The position numbers and the translations under genes were made by a program. Positions 7,763-15,314 of a stretch of DNA of 22,509 bases are shown piece by piece; the first letter of the stretch is position 1, and each line of letters begins with the position of its first letter. The notes beneath the pieces are model-generated. The model worked only from the letters and a program-made list of their open reading frames with translations. It searched no databases and was not told the origin of the DNA. The DNA comes from an uncultured Collinsella sp. (lineage in GTDB: Bacteria; Actinomycetota; Coriobacteriia; Coriobacteriales; Coriobacteriaceae). The DNA lies in contig CABUQV010000027.1 of the NCBI GenBank assembly GCA_902493855.1, positions 1 to 22,509 of the forward strand, given 5' to 3'.

Positions 7763-9916
7763 TTACTGAACTTTGCTGGCGAACTCGAGGTATTGCATGC
7801 GCTGCAGCTTGTCGATCGTCGAGGTGTATGGGCTGTCTTCAGATTCCAAGTTGTAGCGCAGCCCGTCGGCACCGAGATAGCCGGCGACATTGATGGTGGG
7901 CACATCTGACCTTGTTGCAAGCAGGGCCTTTTGATAGTCGGTGAGCGGGGCGCCGATCTTATTAAGGGTAATGGCTGCAATCTCGTTTGCCCCGACGGTG
8001 TCGTAGACGTTGAGCTCGGTATTGCCGGCGATTTCATAGTTAGCCCAGACGAAATAGGTTGACTGATAGACACGGAAAGCGTGGCTTGCCGTATCTTCCT
8101 GAGGGTACAGCTCGTCGTTGAGAGTCGTTGCGGCGCTCGGCTGATGGTCGCCAAAAAAGACAAGAACAACCGGTCTGCCGATATTGCGGAGCTCGTTGAT
8201 AAAGTACTCGAGGTCCCGGTCGGATGCGTTGATGCAGGTGAGATAGGTGTTGAGCGCGCTATTGGCGCCCTCGCTGGCTCCCTCGACCCAATAGTTTGTC
8301 AGCTCTTCGGCGGGAACGGTGCCATAGTCGTAGCCGCCGTGATTTTGCATCGTGACGTCAAAGATGAACTGCGGCGCTTCGTCGGTTCTAAGCAGGTCGA
8401 GTATCTTGTCGTAGGTGGCGTAGTCGCATACGCCGGCATGGTAACAGGGCGCACCTTCGAAATCGCCGATTGAAAGAAAGTCTCCAAAGCCCAGCTGCTG
8501 ATAGATCTTATCTCGATGGTAGTTGACGGGGTTTTGCGGGTGCATAGCGGTAGCGGTATACCCAAGCTCTTTAAGGTCCTTTGCCAGGCTGTTGACGCCA
8601 TTCATCTGATACAGCTGATAGGGGATCTTGCCTAATCCGACAAAGGCCGTTGTCGCTCCGGTCAAAAATTCGAATTCGGAGTTTGCCGTTCCGCCACCGG
8701 TGACCGAAGCGAGCATGGTGCCGCGAACAAGTGTGTCGGGAAGCGAGTTGTAGAATGCGGGGCCGGTGTACCCGGCCGCCTGGAGCTGCTCAAAGCACGA
8801 AAGGTCGCTAAAACTCTCGTTCATGACGGCAACAATCGTCGGCTTGATTTCATTGAACTGGGCAACGGCAGCCGCGCGCTGCTCGCTCGAGCCATACGTG
8901 CTGTCGTAGGCGGCGGCGAGCTCCTGCTCGATGCTCTGCGCCTCATCGGGCGTATAGCCTTCGGGCTTCTCAATGGGCAACTCGTTGACCATTTCGGTGA
9001 ACGAAGTGATAAAACCCTGAGACGTATATGTGGTGATGGGCTGCCAACGGTCAAATCCAAAATCCAGCGCCTGCTCCAAGTCGATGCTGGAAAAGCCTGA
9101 GAGCCCCACAACGGTCACTAGCAGAAAAGCGCAGAGGTTAGCGGCGATTGCGGGGAAGACATGGGTGGGCGTACGGAGCTTTCGCGGTCGGATAAGCGAA
9201 AGAAGCCCCAGGGAAATCTCCAGCAGGGCGAGAGAGGTTACGATTCCGGCGGTAAAGGTAAACTCGTATCCCTCGCTCACTTCCATTGCGGTGCCAAGGG
9301 CCAAGATATCGCTTGGCAGGATGGCTTCGCCTTTAAACGTTATGACGAAGTGCTCGGCAATGCCAAGGATGCAACAGGCGACGGGCACGAGGGCCATGAC
9401 GCCTCCATGACGCTGTCCCAGAAAATAAAGGGAGAGCAGAACCGTCGCGAGCAGCCCGACGGAAAACCCGAATGAGTTGGCGGGAATGCGATAGAACGTT
9501 TCGTTACAGGCAATTTCGAGCGAAACGAACGAGAGCGCTGAAACAGCGGCGATGACAAGGATGTCACGGCAAATACAGGCAACCGTTCCCGTCGCAAGAT
9601 CGGTTTGGTCGATAAGTCCCGAAACCAAGGGCTCGACAAGAAGTATGACGGCGGTAGCACCGAGCGCCGAATAAGAAAGGACCCATAGGGAATTGTCCTC
9701 ATTTACGAGCAATTGATTCGTAATCCATGCAGCTACCATGCCGAGCGGGATGAGGAGCGTCGCGCACCAAAAGACGCGGGCAATGGGCGGCTTTTCATTG
9801 TGTTTGATTGAAAAATACACGCGCACGACGACGGTGGCCACGATAAGGACGGCGATGAATATGGGCAGATTGGCCATGTCGCTCGAAGTGATTTCAAGGG
9901 GGATATCTTCGGTCAT
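7763..9916 (-). CDS. LtaS/MdoB-family membrane phosphoglycerol transferase (sulfatase fold)
   Basis: The 717-residue protein has about eight hydrophobic segments (roughly 17-36, 45-65, 78-101, 112-137, 148-167, 171-194, 221-242, 252-274). An extracellular alkaline-phosphatase/sulfatase-fold domain follows from about 355. Visible active-site elements are NESFSD with Glu367 as metal ligand, Thr410 in TGGGTANSEF as likely nucleophile, QNHGGYD with His526, and FFGDHQPS with Asp590-His591. Family members move glycerol-phosphate or phosphoethanolamine groups onto lipoteichoic acid, glucans or wall glycolipids. The acceptor here is unknown. Eight membrane segments exceed the five of classical LtaS. 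ATG 9916 is supported by AGAGGAA about five bases upstream. It is divergent from uvrA. Confidence 0.88.
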   Translation of the reverse strand: MTEDIPLEITSSDMANLPIFIAVLIVATVVVRVYFSIKHNEKPPIARVFWCATLLIPLGMVAAWITNQLLVNEDNSLWVLSYSALGATAVILLVEPLVSGLIDQTDLATGTVACICRDILVIAAVSALSFVSLEIACNETFYRIPANSFGFSVGLLATVLLSLYFLGQRHGGVMALVPVACCILGIAEHFVITFKGEAILPSDILALGTAMEVSEGYEFTFTAGIVTSLALLEISLGLLSLIRPRKLRTPTHVFPAIAANLCAFLLVTVVGLSGFSSIDLEQALDFGFDRWQPITTYTSQGFITSFTEMVNELPIEKPEGYTPDEAQSIEQELAAAYDSTYGSSEQRAAAVAQFNEIKPTIVAVMNESFSDLSCFEQLQAAGYTGPAFYNSLPDTLVRGTMLASVTGGGTANSEFEFLTGATTAFVGLGKIPYQLYQMNGVNSLAKDLKELGYTATAMHPQNPVNYHRDKIYQQLGFGDFLSIGDFEGAPCYHAGVCDYATYDKILDLLRTDEAPQFIFDVTMQNHGGYDYGTVPAEELTNYWVEGASEGANSALNTYLTCINASDRDLEYFINELRNIGRPVVLVFFGDHQPSAATTLNDELYPQEDTASHAFRVYQSTYFVWANYEIAGNTELNVYDTVGANEIAAITLNKIGAPLTDYQKALLATRSDVPTINVAGYLGADGLRYNLESEDSPYTSTIDKLQRMQYLEFASKVQ

Positions 9917-9926
9917 GGACGTTCCT

Positions 9927-9966
9927 CTGTTACAGCAAATTAAGTTCAGTAGTAGATTACTGTAAC
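9927..9966. repeat. Paired palindromes in the LtaS-like gene leader
   Basis: Two nine-base odd-centred palindromes, CTGTTACAG (9927-9935) and TTACTGTAA (9957-9965), lie 21 bases apart. Their outer parts GTTACAG (9929-9935) and CTGTAAC (9960-9966) are exact inverted copies. The block ends eleven bases before the leftward start codon and partly covers its ribosome site. It may be a repressor operator or an mRNA hairpin. No clear promoter hexamers could be assigned for this gene. Confidence 0.45.
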
Positions 9967-10034
9967 CTTTCCACGGCATTTCGAGAAACAAAGCACCCGA
10001 TACGCAAAGCTAAAGGTCTGCGAATCTTGTATTA

Positions 10035-10048
10035 CGAACATCTGTGCG
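10035..10048 (+). promoter_or_regulatory. Candidate LexA (SOS) box upstream of uvrA
   Basis: CGAACATCTGTGCG matches 12 of 14 positions of the Gram-positive/actinobacterial LexA pattern CGAACRNRYGTTYG (GAAC-N4-GTTC core with one core mismatch). It lies 62 bases before the uvrA start, just upstream of the possible -10 elements. uvrA is a classic SOS gene in several bacteria, but whether this organism uses that operator type is not known from the window. Confidence 0.4.
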
Positions 10049-10060
10049 CGTCGAGTGCGC

Positions 10061-10081
10061 TAAACTCATCGACAGTATGAT
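10061..10081 (+). promoter_or_regulatory. Possible uvrA -10 elements
   Basis: TAAACT (10061-10066) and TATGAT (10076-10081) are the two best -10 candidates before uvrA. Neither has a good -35 at standard spacing, as expected for a weak or regulated promoter. TATGAT would leave a leader of only about 20 bases. Confidence 0.3.
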
Positions 10082-10109
10082 TCGATGCAATAGGAGGCAA
10101 GGAGCTTCC

Positions 10110-12989
10110 ATGTCTGATTCTTCTATCGTTATTCGCGGCGCTCGTGAGCACAACCTCCGTGATATCGATGTTTCCATTCCGCGTGACCAACTCGTGGTCA
10201 TTACCGGTCTTTCTGGCTCGGGCAAGAGTTCGCTGGCATTTGACACTATCTATGCCGAGGGCCAGCGTCGATACGTCGAGAGCCTTTCGAGCTATGCGCG
10301 CCAGTTCTTGGGCCAGATGGACAAACCCGACTTGGATTCAATCGACGGCCTTTCGCCGGCGGTGTCGATCGACCAAAAGACGACGTCTAAAAACCCTCGC
10401 TCGACGGTTGGCACCGTAACCGAGATTTATGACTATCTGCGCCTGCTGTTCGCCCGTGTGGGCACCCCGCACTGTCCCGAATGCGGCCGCGTCATTGAGC
10501 GTCAGACGACCGACCAGGTTGCCGACAAGGTCTTGGCGGCGGGGGAGGGCCGCCGCGCGTTTGTGCTGGCACCGGTGGTGCGCGGGCGAAAAGGCGAGTA
10601 CACCAAACTGTTTGAGGACCTTCGCGCCGAGGGCTTTAGCCGCGTGCGTGTCGACGGTGAAGTGCGCTCGCTCGGCGATCCGATCGATCTGGACAAGAAG
10701 TTCAAGCACGATATCGAGGTCGTAGTCGATCGCATCGTGATCCGTGAGAACTCTCTGGGCCGTATCGCCGAGTCTGTTGAGCAGGCGACCGCGCTGGCTC
10801 ACGGCAATGTAAACGTGTACATGCTGCCCGATCGTGATGCTCCCGAGGGGACCGAGGGCGAGCTGCTGGAGTATTCGTTGGCCTTGGCGTGCCCGGAGCA
10901 TGGTCACTCCATTGACGATCTTCAGCCGCGTGATTTTTCGTTCAACGCTCCCTATGGCGCATGTCCTGAGTGCGACGGCCTGGGCTTTAAGAAAACCGTT
11001 GATGCCGAGGCGTTGATCGAGGACCCCTCGAAGTCCATTGCCGACGGAGTCTTTGGTAGCCTGTTTGGCAACTCGAACTACTATCCGCAGATTTTTGCTG
11101 CGGTCTGCAAACACTTTAAGGTGAGCACCGATACGCCGTGGGAGGACTTGCCCCCTCGCGTGCGTCGTGCATTCTTGGATGGCCTGGGCGATACGAAGAT
11201 CTCGGTCGACTACCAAAAGCTCGACGGACGTCGCAGCCAGTGGGATACCAAGTTTTCGGGCGTTCGCAACATCCTGTACGAACGCTATACCGAGACGACG
11301 AACGAGAACACCAAGGCGCGCCTGGAGAAGTACATTCGCGAGGAGCCGTGCTCGAGCTGCCACGGCGCTCGTTTGCGCCCTGAGATGCTCGCCGTCACCG
11401 TGGGCGGCAAGTCCATTTACGAGGTTTGTTGCCTGTCGTGCCGTGAATCGCTCGAGTTTTTTGAGGGCCTGGAACTCACCGAGCGCCAACAGTTTATCGG
11501 CGGCCGTATCGTCAAGGAAATCCTGGAGCGCTTGCGTTTTCTGGTCGATGTTGGACTCGACTATCTGACGCTCGATCGTGCCTCGGCGACGCTTTCCGGT
11601 GGCGAGGCGCAGCGTATTCGCCTGGCAACGCAGATCGGCGCGGGTCTCATGGGCGTGCTCTATATTCTGGACGAGCCCTCGATCGGTCTTCATCAGCGTG
11701 ACAACGAGCGCTTGATCAAGACGCTCGAGCGCCTGCGCGATATCGGCAATACCGTTATCGTCGTCGAACACGACGAGGATACAATCCGTGCCGCCGATTA
11801 CGTGATCGACATGGGGCCCGGCGCCGGCGTCAACGGCGGACACGTAGTCGCGGCGGGAACGCCTGCCGATATCATGGCGTGTCCCGAGTCGATGACGGGC
11901 GCTTATCTGACCGGTAAACGAATGATCCGGGTGCCTGATGAACGGCGCAAGCCCGGTCGCGGCTGCCTTAAAATTACGGGCGCTCGAGCCAACAACCTCA
12001 AAAACGTTACTGCCAAAATCGAGTTTGGTACGCTTACGGTTGTTACCGGCGTGTCGGGATCGGGCAAGAGCTCCCTGGTTACCGACACCATTGCGCCTGC
12101 CCTTACGAATGCCATTCACCGCTCGACGCGCCCTGTGGGTCCGTATAAAAAAATCGAGGGCATCGAGTGCATCGATAAGGTTATCGATATCGACCAGTCG
12201 CCGATTGGCCGCACGCCGCGTTCCAACCCTGCTACCTATATCGGCCTGTGGGATGATCTTCGCGCGCTGTTTGCGAGTACGCCGGAGTCGAAGGCGCGCG
12301 GCTACTCGCCGGGTCGTTTCTCCTTTAATGTGAGTGGCGGGCGCTGTGAGGCGTGCAAGGGCGATGGGCAGATTAAGATCGAGATGCACTTCCTTCCCGA
12401 TATCTACGTTCCCTGCGAAGTTTGCGGCGGTAAACGCTACAACCGCGAGACACTCGAGGTCACCTACCGTGGCAAGACCATCTCGGACGTGCTCGACATG
12501 AGCGTCACCGAGGCGCTGGCCTTCTTTGGGAATATCCCGCAGATCAAGCGAAAGCTCCAGACGCTGTACGATGTAGGCTTGGGCTACGTGAGCCTGGGCC
12601 AGCCCGCCACGACGCTCTCGGGCGGCGAGGCGCAGCGTGTGAAGCTCGCCAAGGAGCTTCATCGACGCCAGACGGGCAAGACGTTCTATATTTTGGACGA
12701 GCCGACGACCGGTCTTCATTTTGAGGACGTCCGCCAGCTGCTCGATGTGCTGCAGCGCTTGGTCGATGCGGGCAACACGGTGCTGGTGATTGAGCATAAC
12801 CTTGATGTCATCAAGGTTGCCGACCGCCTGATCGATATGGGTCCCGAGGGCGGTAACGGCGGCGGAACCGTCGTGGTTTCGGGCACACCGGAGCAGGTTG
12901 CGGACTGTCCGCAGAGTTATACGGGCAAGTTTTTGGCGCCTTTGCTCAGGCGTGACCGGGAGCGTCAGGCTCAACTTGATGCTCAATAA
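10110..12989 (+). CDS. uvrA: Excinuclease ABC subunit A
   Basis: UvrA is the dimeric ABC-type ATPase that scans DNA for lesions and loads UvrB. The 959-residue product has two ABC modules: Walker A GLSGSGKS (33-40) and a second GVSGSGKS, two LSGGEAQR signatures, and Walker B LDEPSIGLH and LDEPTTGLH. The second zinc module has CEAC and CEVC pairs. The first module reads CPEH (261-264) and CPEC (285-288), so one usual cysteine is His264. ATG 10110 is supported by AAGGAG (10099-10104) five bases upstream; the open frame begins earlier without such a signal. It is divergent from the LtaS-like gene, and a hairpin separates it from ybaK. Confidence 0.98.
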   Translation: MSDSSIVIRGAREHNLRDIDVSIPRDQLVVITGLSGSGKSSLAFDTIYAEGQRRYVESLSSYARQFLGQMDKPDLDSIDGLSPAVSIDQKTTSKNPRSTVGTVTEIYDYLRLLFARVGTPHCPECGRVIERQTTDQVADKVLAAGEGRRAFVLAPVVRGRKGEYTKLFEDLRAEGFSRVRVDGEVRSLGDPIDLDKKFKHDIEVVVDRIVIRENSLGRIAESVEQATALAHGNVNVYMLPDRDAPEGTEGELLEYSLALACPEHGHSIDDLQPRDFSFNAPYGACPECDGLGFKKTVDAEALIEDPSKSIADGVFGSLFGNSNYYPQIFAAVCKHFKVSTDTPWEDLPPRVRRAFLDGLGDTKISVDYQKLDGRRSQWDTKFSGVRNILYERYTETTNENTKARLEKYIREEPCSSCHGARLRPEMLAVTVGGKSIYEVCCLSCRESLEFFEGLELTERQQFIGGRIVKEILERLRFLVDVGLDYLTLDRASATLSGGEAQRIRLATQIGAGLMGVLYILDEPSIGLHQRDNERLIKTLERLRDIGNTVIVVEHDEDTIRAADYVIDMGPGAGVNGGHVVAAGTPADIMACPESMTGAYLTGKRMIRVPDERRKPGRGCLKITGARANNLKNVTAKIEFGTLTVVTGVSGSGKSSLVTDTIAPALTNAIHRSTRPVGPYKKIEGIECIDKVIDIDQSPIGRTPRSNPATYIGLWDDLRALFASTPESKARGYSPGRFSFNVSGGRCEACKGDGQIKIEMHFLPDIYVPCEVCGGKRYNRETLEVTYRGKTISDVLDMSVTEALAFFGNIPQIKRKLQTLYDVGLGYVSLGQPATTLSGGEAQRVKLAKELHRRQTGKTFYILDEPTTGLHFEDVRQLLDVLQRLVDAGNTVLVIEHNLDVIKVADRLIDMGPEGGNGGGTVVVSGTPEQVADCPQSYTGKFLAPLLRRDRERQAQLDAQ

Positions 12990-13009
12990 ATAGGCGATTC
13001 AGTTTATGG

Positions 13010-13042
13010 GCGCCATCGACTCCTTGTGATTCGATGGCGCTT
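13010..13042 (+). terminator. Hairpin terminator after uvrA
   Basis: GCGCCATCGA (13010-13019) pairs perfectly with TCGATGGCGC (13031-13040) around an 11-base loop, 20 bases after the uvrA stop codon. Only TT directly follows, so termination may be partial or factor-assisted. Confidence 0.6.
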
Positions 13043-13053
13043 GCTGTGCCGAA

Positions 13054-13084
13054 GTGACGTATGCAGCCGAATTGGACATATACT
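13054..13084 (+). promoter_or_regulatory. Possible promoter of ybaK-murJ-uvrC
   Basis: TATACT (13079-13084) is a good -10 hexamer; GTGACG (13054-13059) is a fair -35, but the 19-bp spacer is long. The site lies between the post-uvrA hairpin and ybaK and would give a leader of about 30 bases. Confidence 0.38.
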
Positions 13085-13121
13085 TAATCTTTGCGTCCGA
13101 ATGCGAGGGAAAGGATATGTC

Positions 13122-13622
13122 ATGGCAAAGGCTGTAAAGACGCCAAAAACCAATGCGATGCGCGAGCTGGAAAGCGCCGGCATTTCCTATGTTCTACATA
13201 CGTACGAAGACGATGGTGATGAGTCGGTGGGCCTGGGGGTCGCGATTTCGGAGCAGCTTGGCGAGGAGCCCGGTCAAGGATTTAAGACTTTGGTCTGCGT
13301 GACGCCGTCCAACGACCATGTCGTGTGCTGCATCCCTGTTGCCGATGAGCTCGATCTAAAGTCCGCCGCGCGTGCCGCGGGGGAGAAGTCCTTGGTTATG
13401 ATGCATGTGAAGGATTTGCTTGCGGCGACTGGCTACGTTCGCGGCGGCTGCAGCCCGGTCGGTATGAAAAAACGCTACCGGACGCTCATTGATGAGACGT
13501 GTGTCCTTTGGGATACCATTTTTATTTCGGGAGGCAAGCGTGGTTATCAGCTCGAGCTTGCACCCGATGATTTAATTGCATTTTGCGGGGCGACGGTTGC
13601 CGCGATTACGAGAGAGGACTGA
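13122..13622 (+). CDS. ybaK: YbaK/EbsC-type Cys-tRNA(Pro) deacylase
   Basis: This 166-residue cytoplasmic protein is predicted to hydrolyse Cys-tRNA(Pro) formed when prolyl-tRNA synthetase mischarges cysteine, a trans-editing step that protects translation. Family marks are the N-terminal NAMRELESAGISYVLHTYE, the central GGCSPVGMKKRYRTLID, and the C-terminal ISGGKRGYQLELAPDDL. Length is normal. ATG 13122 follows AAAGGA (13110-13115) by six bases. murJ starts three bases after its stop codon, so it leads an operon with murJ and uvrC. Nothing in the sequence explains a functional link between tRNA editing and those two genes. Confidence 0.93.
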   Translation: MAKAVKTPKTNAMRELESAGISYVLHTYEDDGDESVGLGVAISEQLGEEPGQGFKTLVCVTPSNDHVVCCIPVADELDLKSAARAAGEKSLVMMHVKDLLAATGYVRGGCSPVGMKKRYRTLIDETCVLWDTIFISGGKRGYQLELAPDDLIAFCGATVAAITRED

Positions 13623-13625
13623 GCG

Positions 13626-15308
13626 ATGCCGCAGGAAGAATTGAAGCGCGGAGCTCATTTTGCAAAAGAATCTGCGCCTCAGACACCCTCATCCGAAGCT
13701 TCTTCGTCGCGAGATGACACTGACGACATGGGCTCGTCGGACTACTCCACGGTTGGTCGTTCCGCCGGGCTTATGACCATCCTGACTATCGTGTCTCGCG
13801 TCACCGGTTTTATCCGCACGTGGGCAATGGCGGCCGCTATCGGCATGTCGCTACTCTCGTCCTCCTATCAGGTCGCCAACAACCTGCCCAATATGCTCTA
13901 CGAACTCGTGATGGGTGGCATGCTCGTGACGGCGTTTTTGCCCGTGTACATGGGCGTGAGGCGTGAGCAGGGTCGCGAGGCCTCGAACGAGTACGTGGGC
14001 AACCTGCTCGGCATTCTGCTTTTAGTGCTGGGTGGCATTTCGTTGCTGGGGACCGTGTTCGCCCCGGGCTTTATCTGGACGCAATCGTTCCTTTCGGGTG
14101 ACGGTGGCAGCATGGATACCGCTGCGTTCATGTTCCGTTTCTTTGCCATCCAGATTCTGTTTTATGGTTTGGGCTCGGTGTTCTCGGGCGTTCTCAACGC
14201 ACACCGCGACTACTTTTGGTCGACGTTTGCCCCGGTCCTCAACAATGTGATCGTCATTGCGAGCTTTATGGGTTTTGCGCCCGTGTCCGCACAGTTTGGC
14301 GAACGTGCCGGCATCATCTTGATTGCGGCCGGTACGACCCTCGGTGTCTTTGTTCAGATGGCATGTCAGATTCCCGCGCTTGGCAAGCACGGCGTGCATC
14401 CCCATATCCATATCGACTTTAAGGACCCCGCGCTGCGCCAGACGATTGCGCTCGGTATCCCGACGCTGCTCGCCACGGTGTGCATGTTTGTCTCGACTTC
14501 TATCACCAACGCTGCCGCGCTGGTGGTCCAGCCCGAGACGGGTCCTTCCGTCATCGCCTATGCGCGCCTGTGGTACACGCTGCCCTACGCGCTGATTGCC
14601 GCCTCGCTTTCGACGGCGCTCTATACCGAGCTCTCTCATGACGCACAGGAGAAGGATTACGACAGCGTTCGCACGGGCATTTCGCGTGGCGTCGCCCAGA
14701 TGCTGTTCTTCCTGATTCCGTTCGCACTGTACCTGATTGTCTTCGCACGTCCGCTCAATATGATCTACTGTGCTGGCAAGTTCGATGAATCCGGCGTGGC
14801 GCTGGTGTCCGAGTACCTTGTCTACCTGGCGCTCTCGCTGCCGCTCTACGGCGTGGTCGTGTTGATGCAGAAGAGCTTCTCTGCCTTGCTCGACATGAAG
14901 CCCTATAGCCGCTATTGCCTGTATTCCGCCATCGGCCAGGCCGGCTCGGTTCTGCTGTTTGGCGTTGTGCTGGGCTTCGGTATGCCGGCAATCGCGCTTT
15001 CGTATGTCGTCGACTACGTGATCTTGGTCGGCTGTTCGCTGTGGTGGCTGCGTCGTCGCCTGCGTGGCCTTCAGGTCAAATCTATCCTACATGGCGGTTT
15101 CTTTGGCCTTTTGCTCGGTGGCCTAGGTGCTGCCGCAGGCGCCGGCGTCATGTGGGCGCTTGAACACTTTGTCGGGGCACTTGGCGGCTCGATTCTGATT
15201 ACTCTTGGCTACGTTTGCGTTGCGGGTGTCGCCTCGCTTGTTGTTACCTTTGGCCTTGCCGTCGTCCTTAAGATGCCCGAGGTCTCGGCGCTGCTTCGTC
15301 GCAAGTAG
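13626..15308 (+). CDS. murJ: Lipid II flippase MurJ (MVN/MviN family)
   Basis: The 560-residue integral membrane protein is predicted to flip lipid II across the membrane for peptidoglycan synthesis. A hydrophilic, Ser/Asp-rich N-terminal tail of about 45 residues precedes about 13-14 hydrophobic segments. The first core helix contains SRVTGFIRTWAMAAAIG, typical of the family, and FSGVLNAHRDYFWSTFAPV is the conserved central stretch. The C-terminus ends in a short basic tail, LLRRK. Actinobacterial MurJ proteins often carry extra cytoplasmic domains; here only the short tail is present. ATG 13626 lies three bases after ybaK, with AGAGG (13613-13617) upstream. uvrC begins within a few bases of its stop codon. 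Confidence 0.94.
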   Translation: MPQEELKRGAHFAKESAPQTPSSEASSSRDDTDDMGSSDYSTVGRSAGLMTILTIVSRVTGFIRTWAMAAAIGMSLLSSSYQVANNLPNMLYELVMGGMLVTAFLPVYMGVRREQGREASNEYVGNLLGILLLVLGGISLLGTVFAPGFIWTQSFLSGDGGSMDTAAFMFRFFAIQILFYGLGSVFSGVLNAHRDYFWSTFAPVLNNVIVIASFMGFAPVSAQFGERAGIILIAAGTTLGVFVQMACQIPALGKHGVHPHIHIDFKDPALRQTIALGIPTLLATVCMFVSTSITNAAALVVQPETGPSVIAYARLWYTLPYALIAASLSTALYTELSHDAQEKDYDSVRTGISRGVAQMLFFLIPFALYLIVFARPLNMIYCAGKFDESGVALVSEYLVYLALSLPLYGVVVLMQKSFSALLDMKPYSRYCLYSAIGQAGSVLLFGVVLGFGMPAIALSYVVDYVILVGCSLWWLRRRLRGLQVKSILHGGFFGLLLGGLGAAAGAGVMWALEHFVGALGGSILITLGYVCVAGVASLVVTFGLAVVLKMPEVSALLRRK

Positions 15309-15314
15309 GTGCGC

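Noticed and set aside
9916..10110. Divergent gap between the LtaS-like gene and uvrA as a mobile-element scar or attachment site
   Set aside because: No target duplication, terminal repeats, tRNA fragment or transposase remnant is visible.
10338..12986. A very long open frame of about 880 codons on the minus strand, antisense to uvrA
   Set aside because: It mirrors the codon periodicity of uvrA in G/C-rich DNA, has no recognisable domain and no ribosome site, and UvrA on the + strand is unmistakable.
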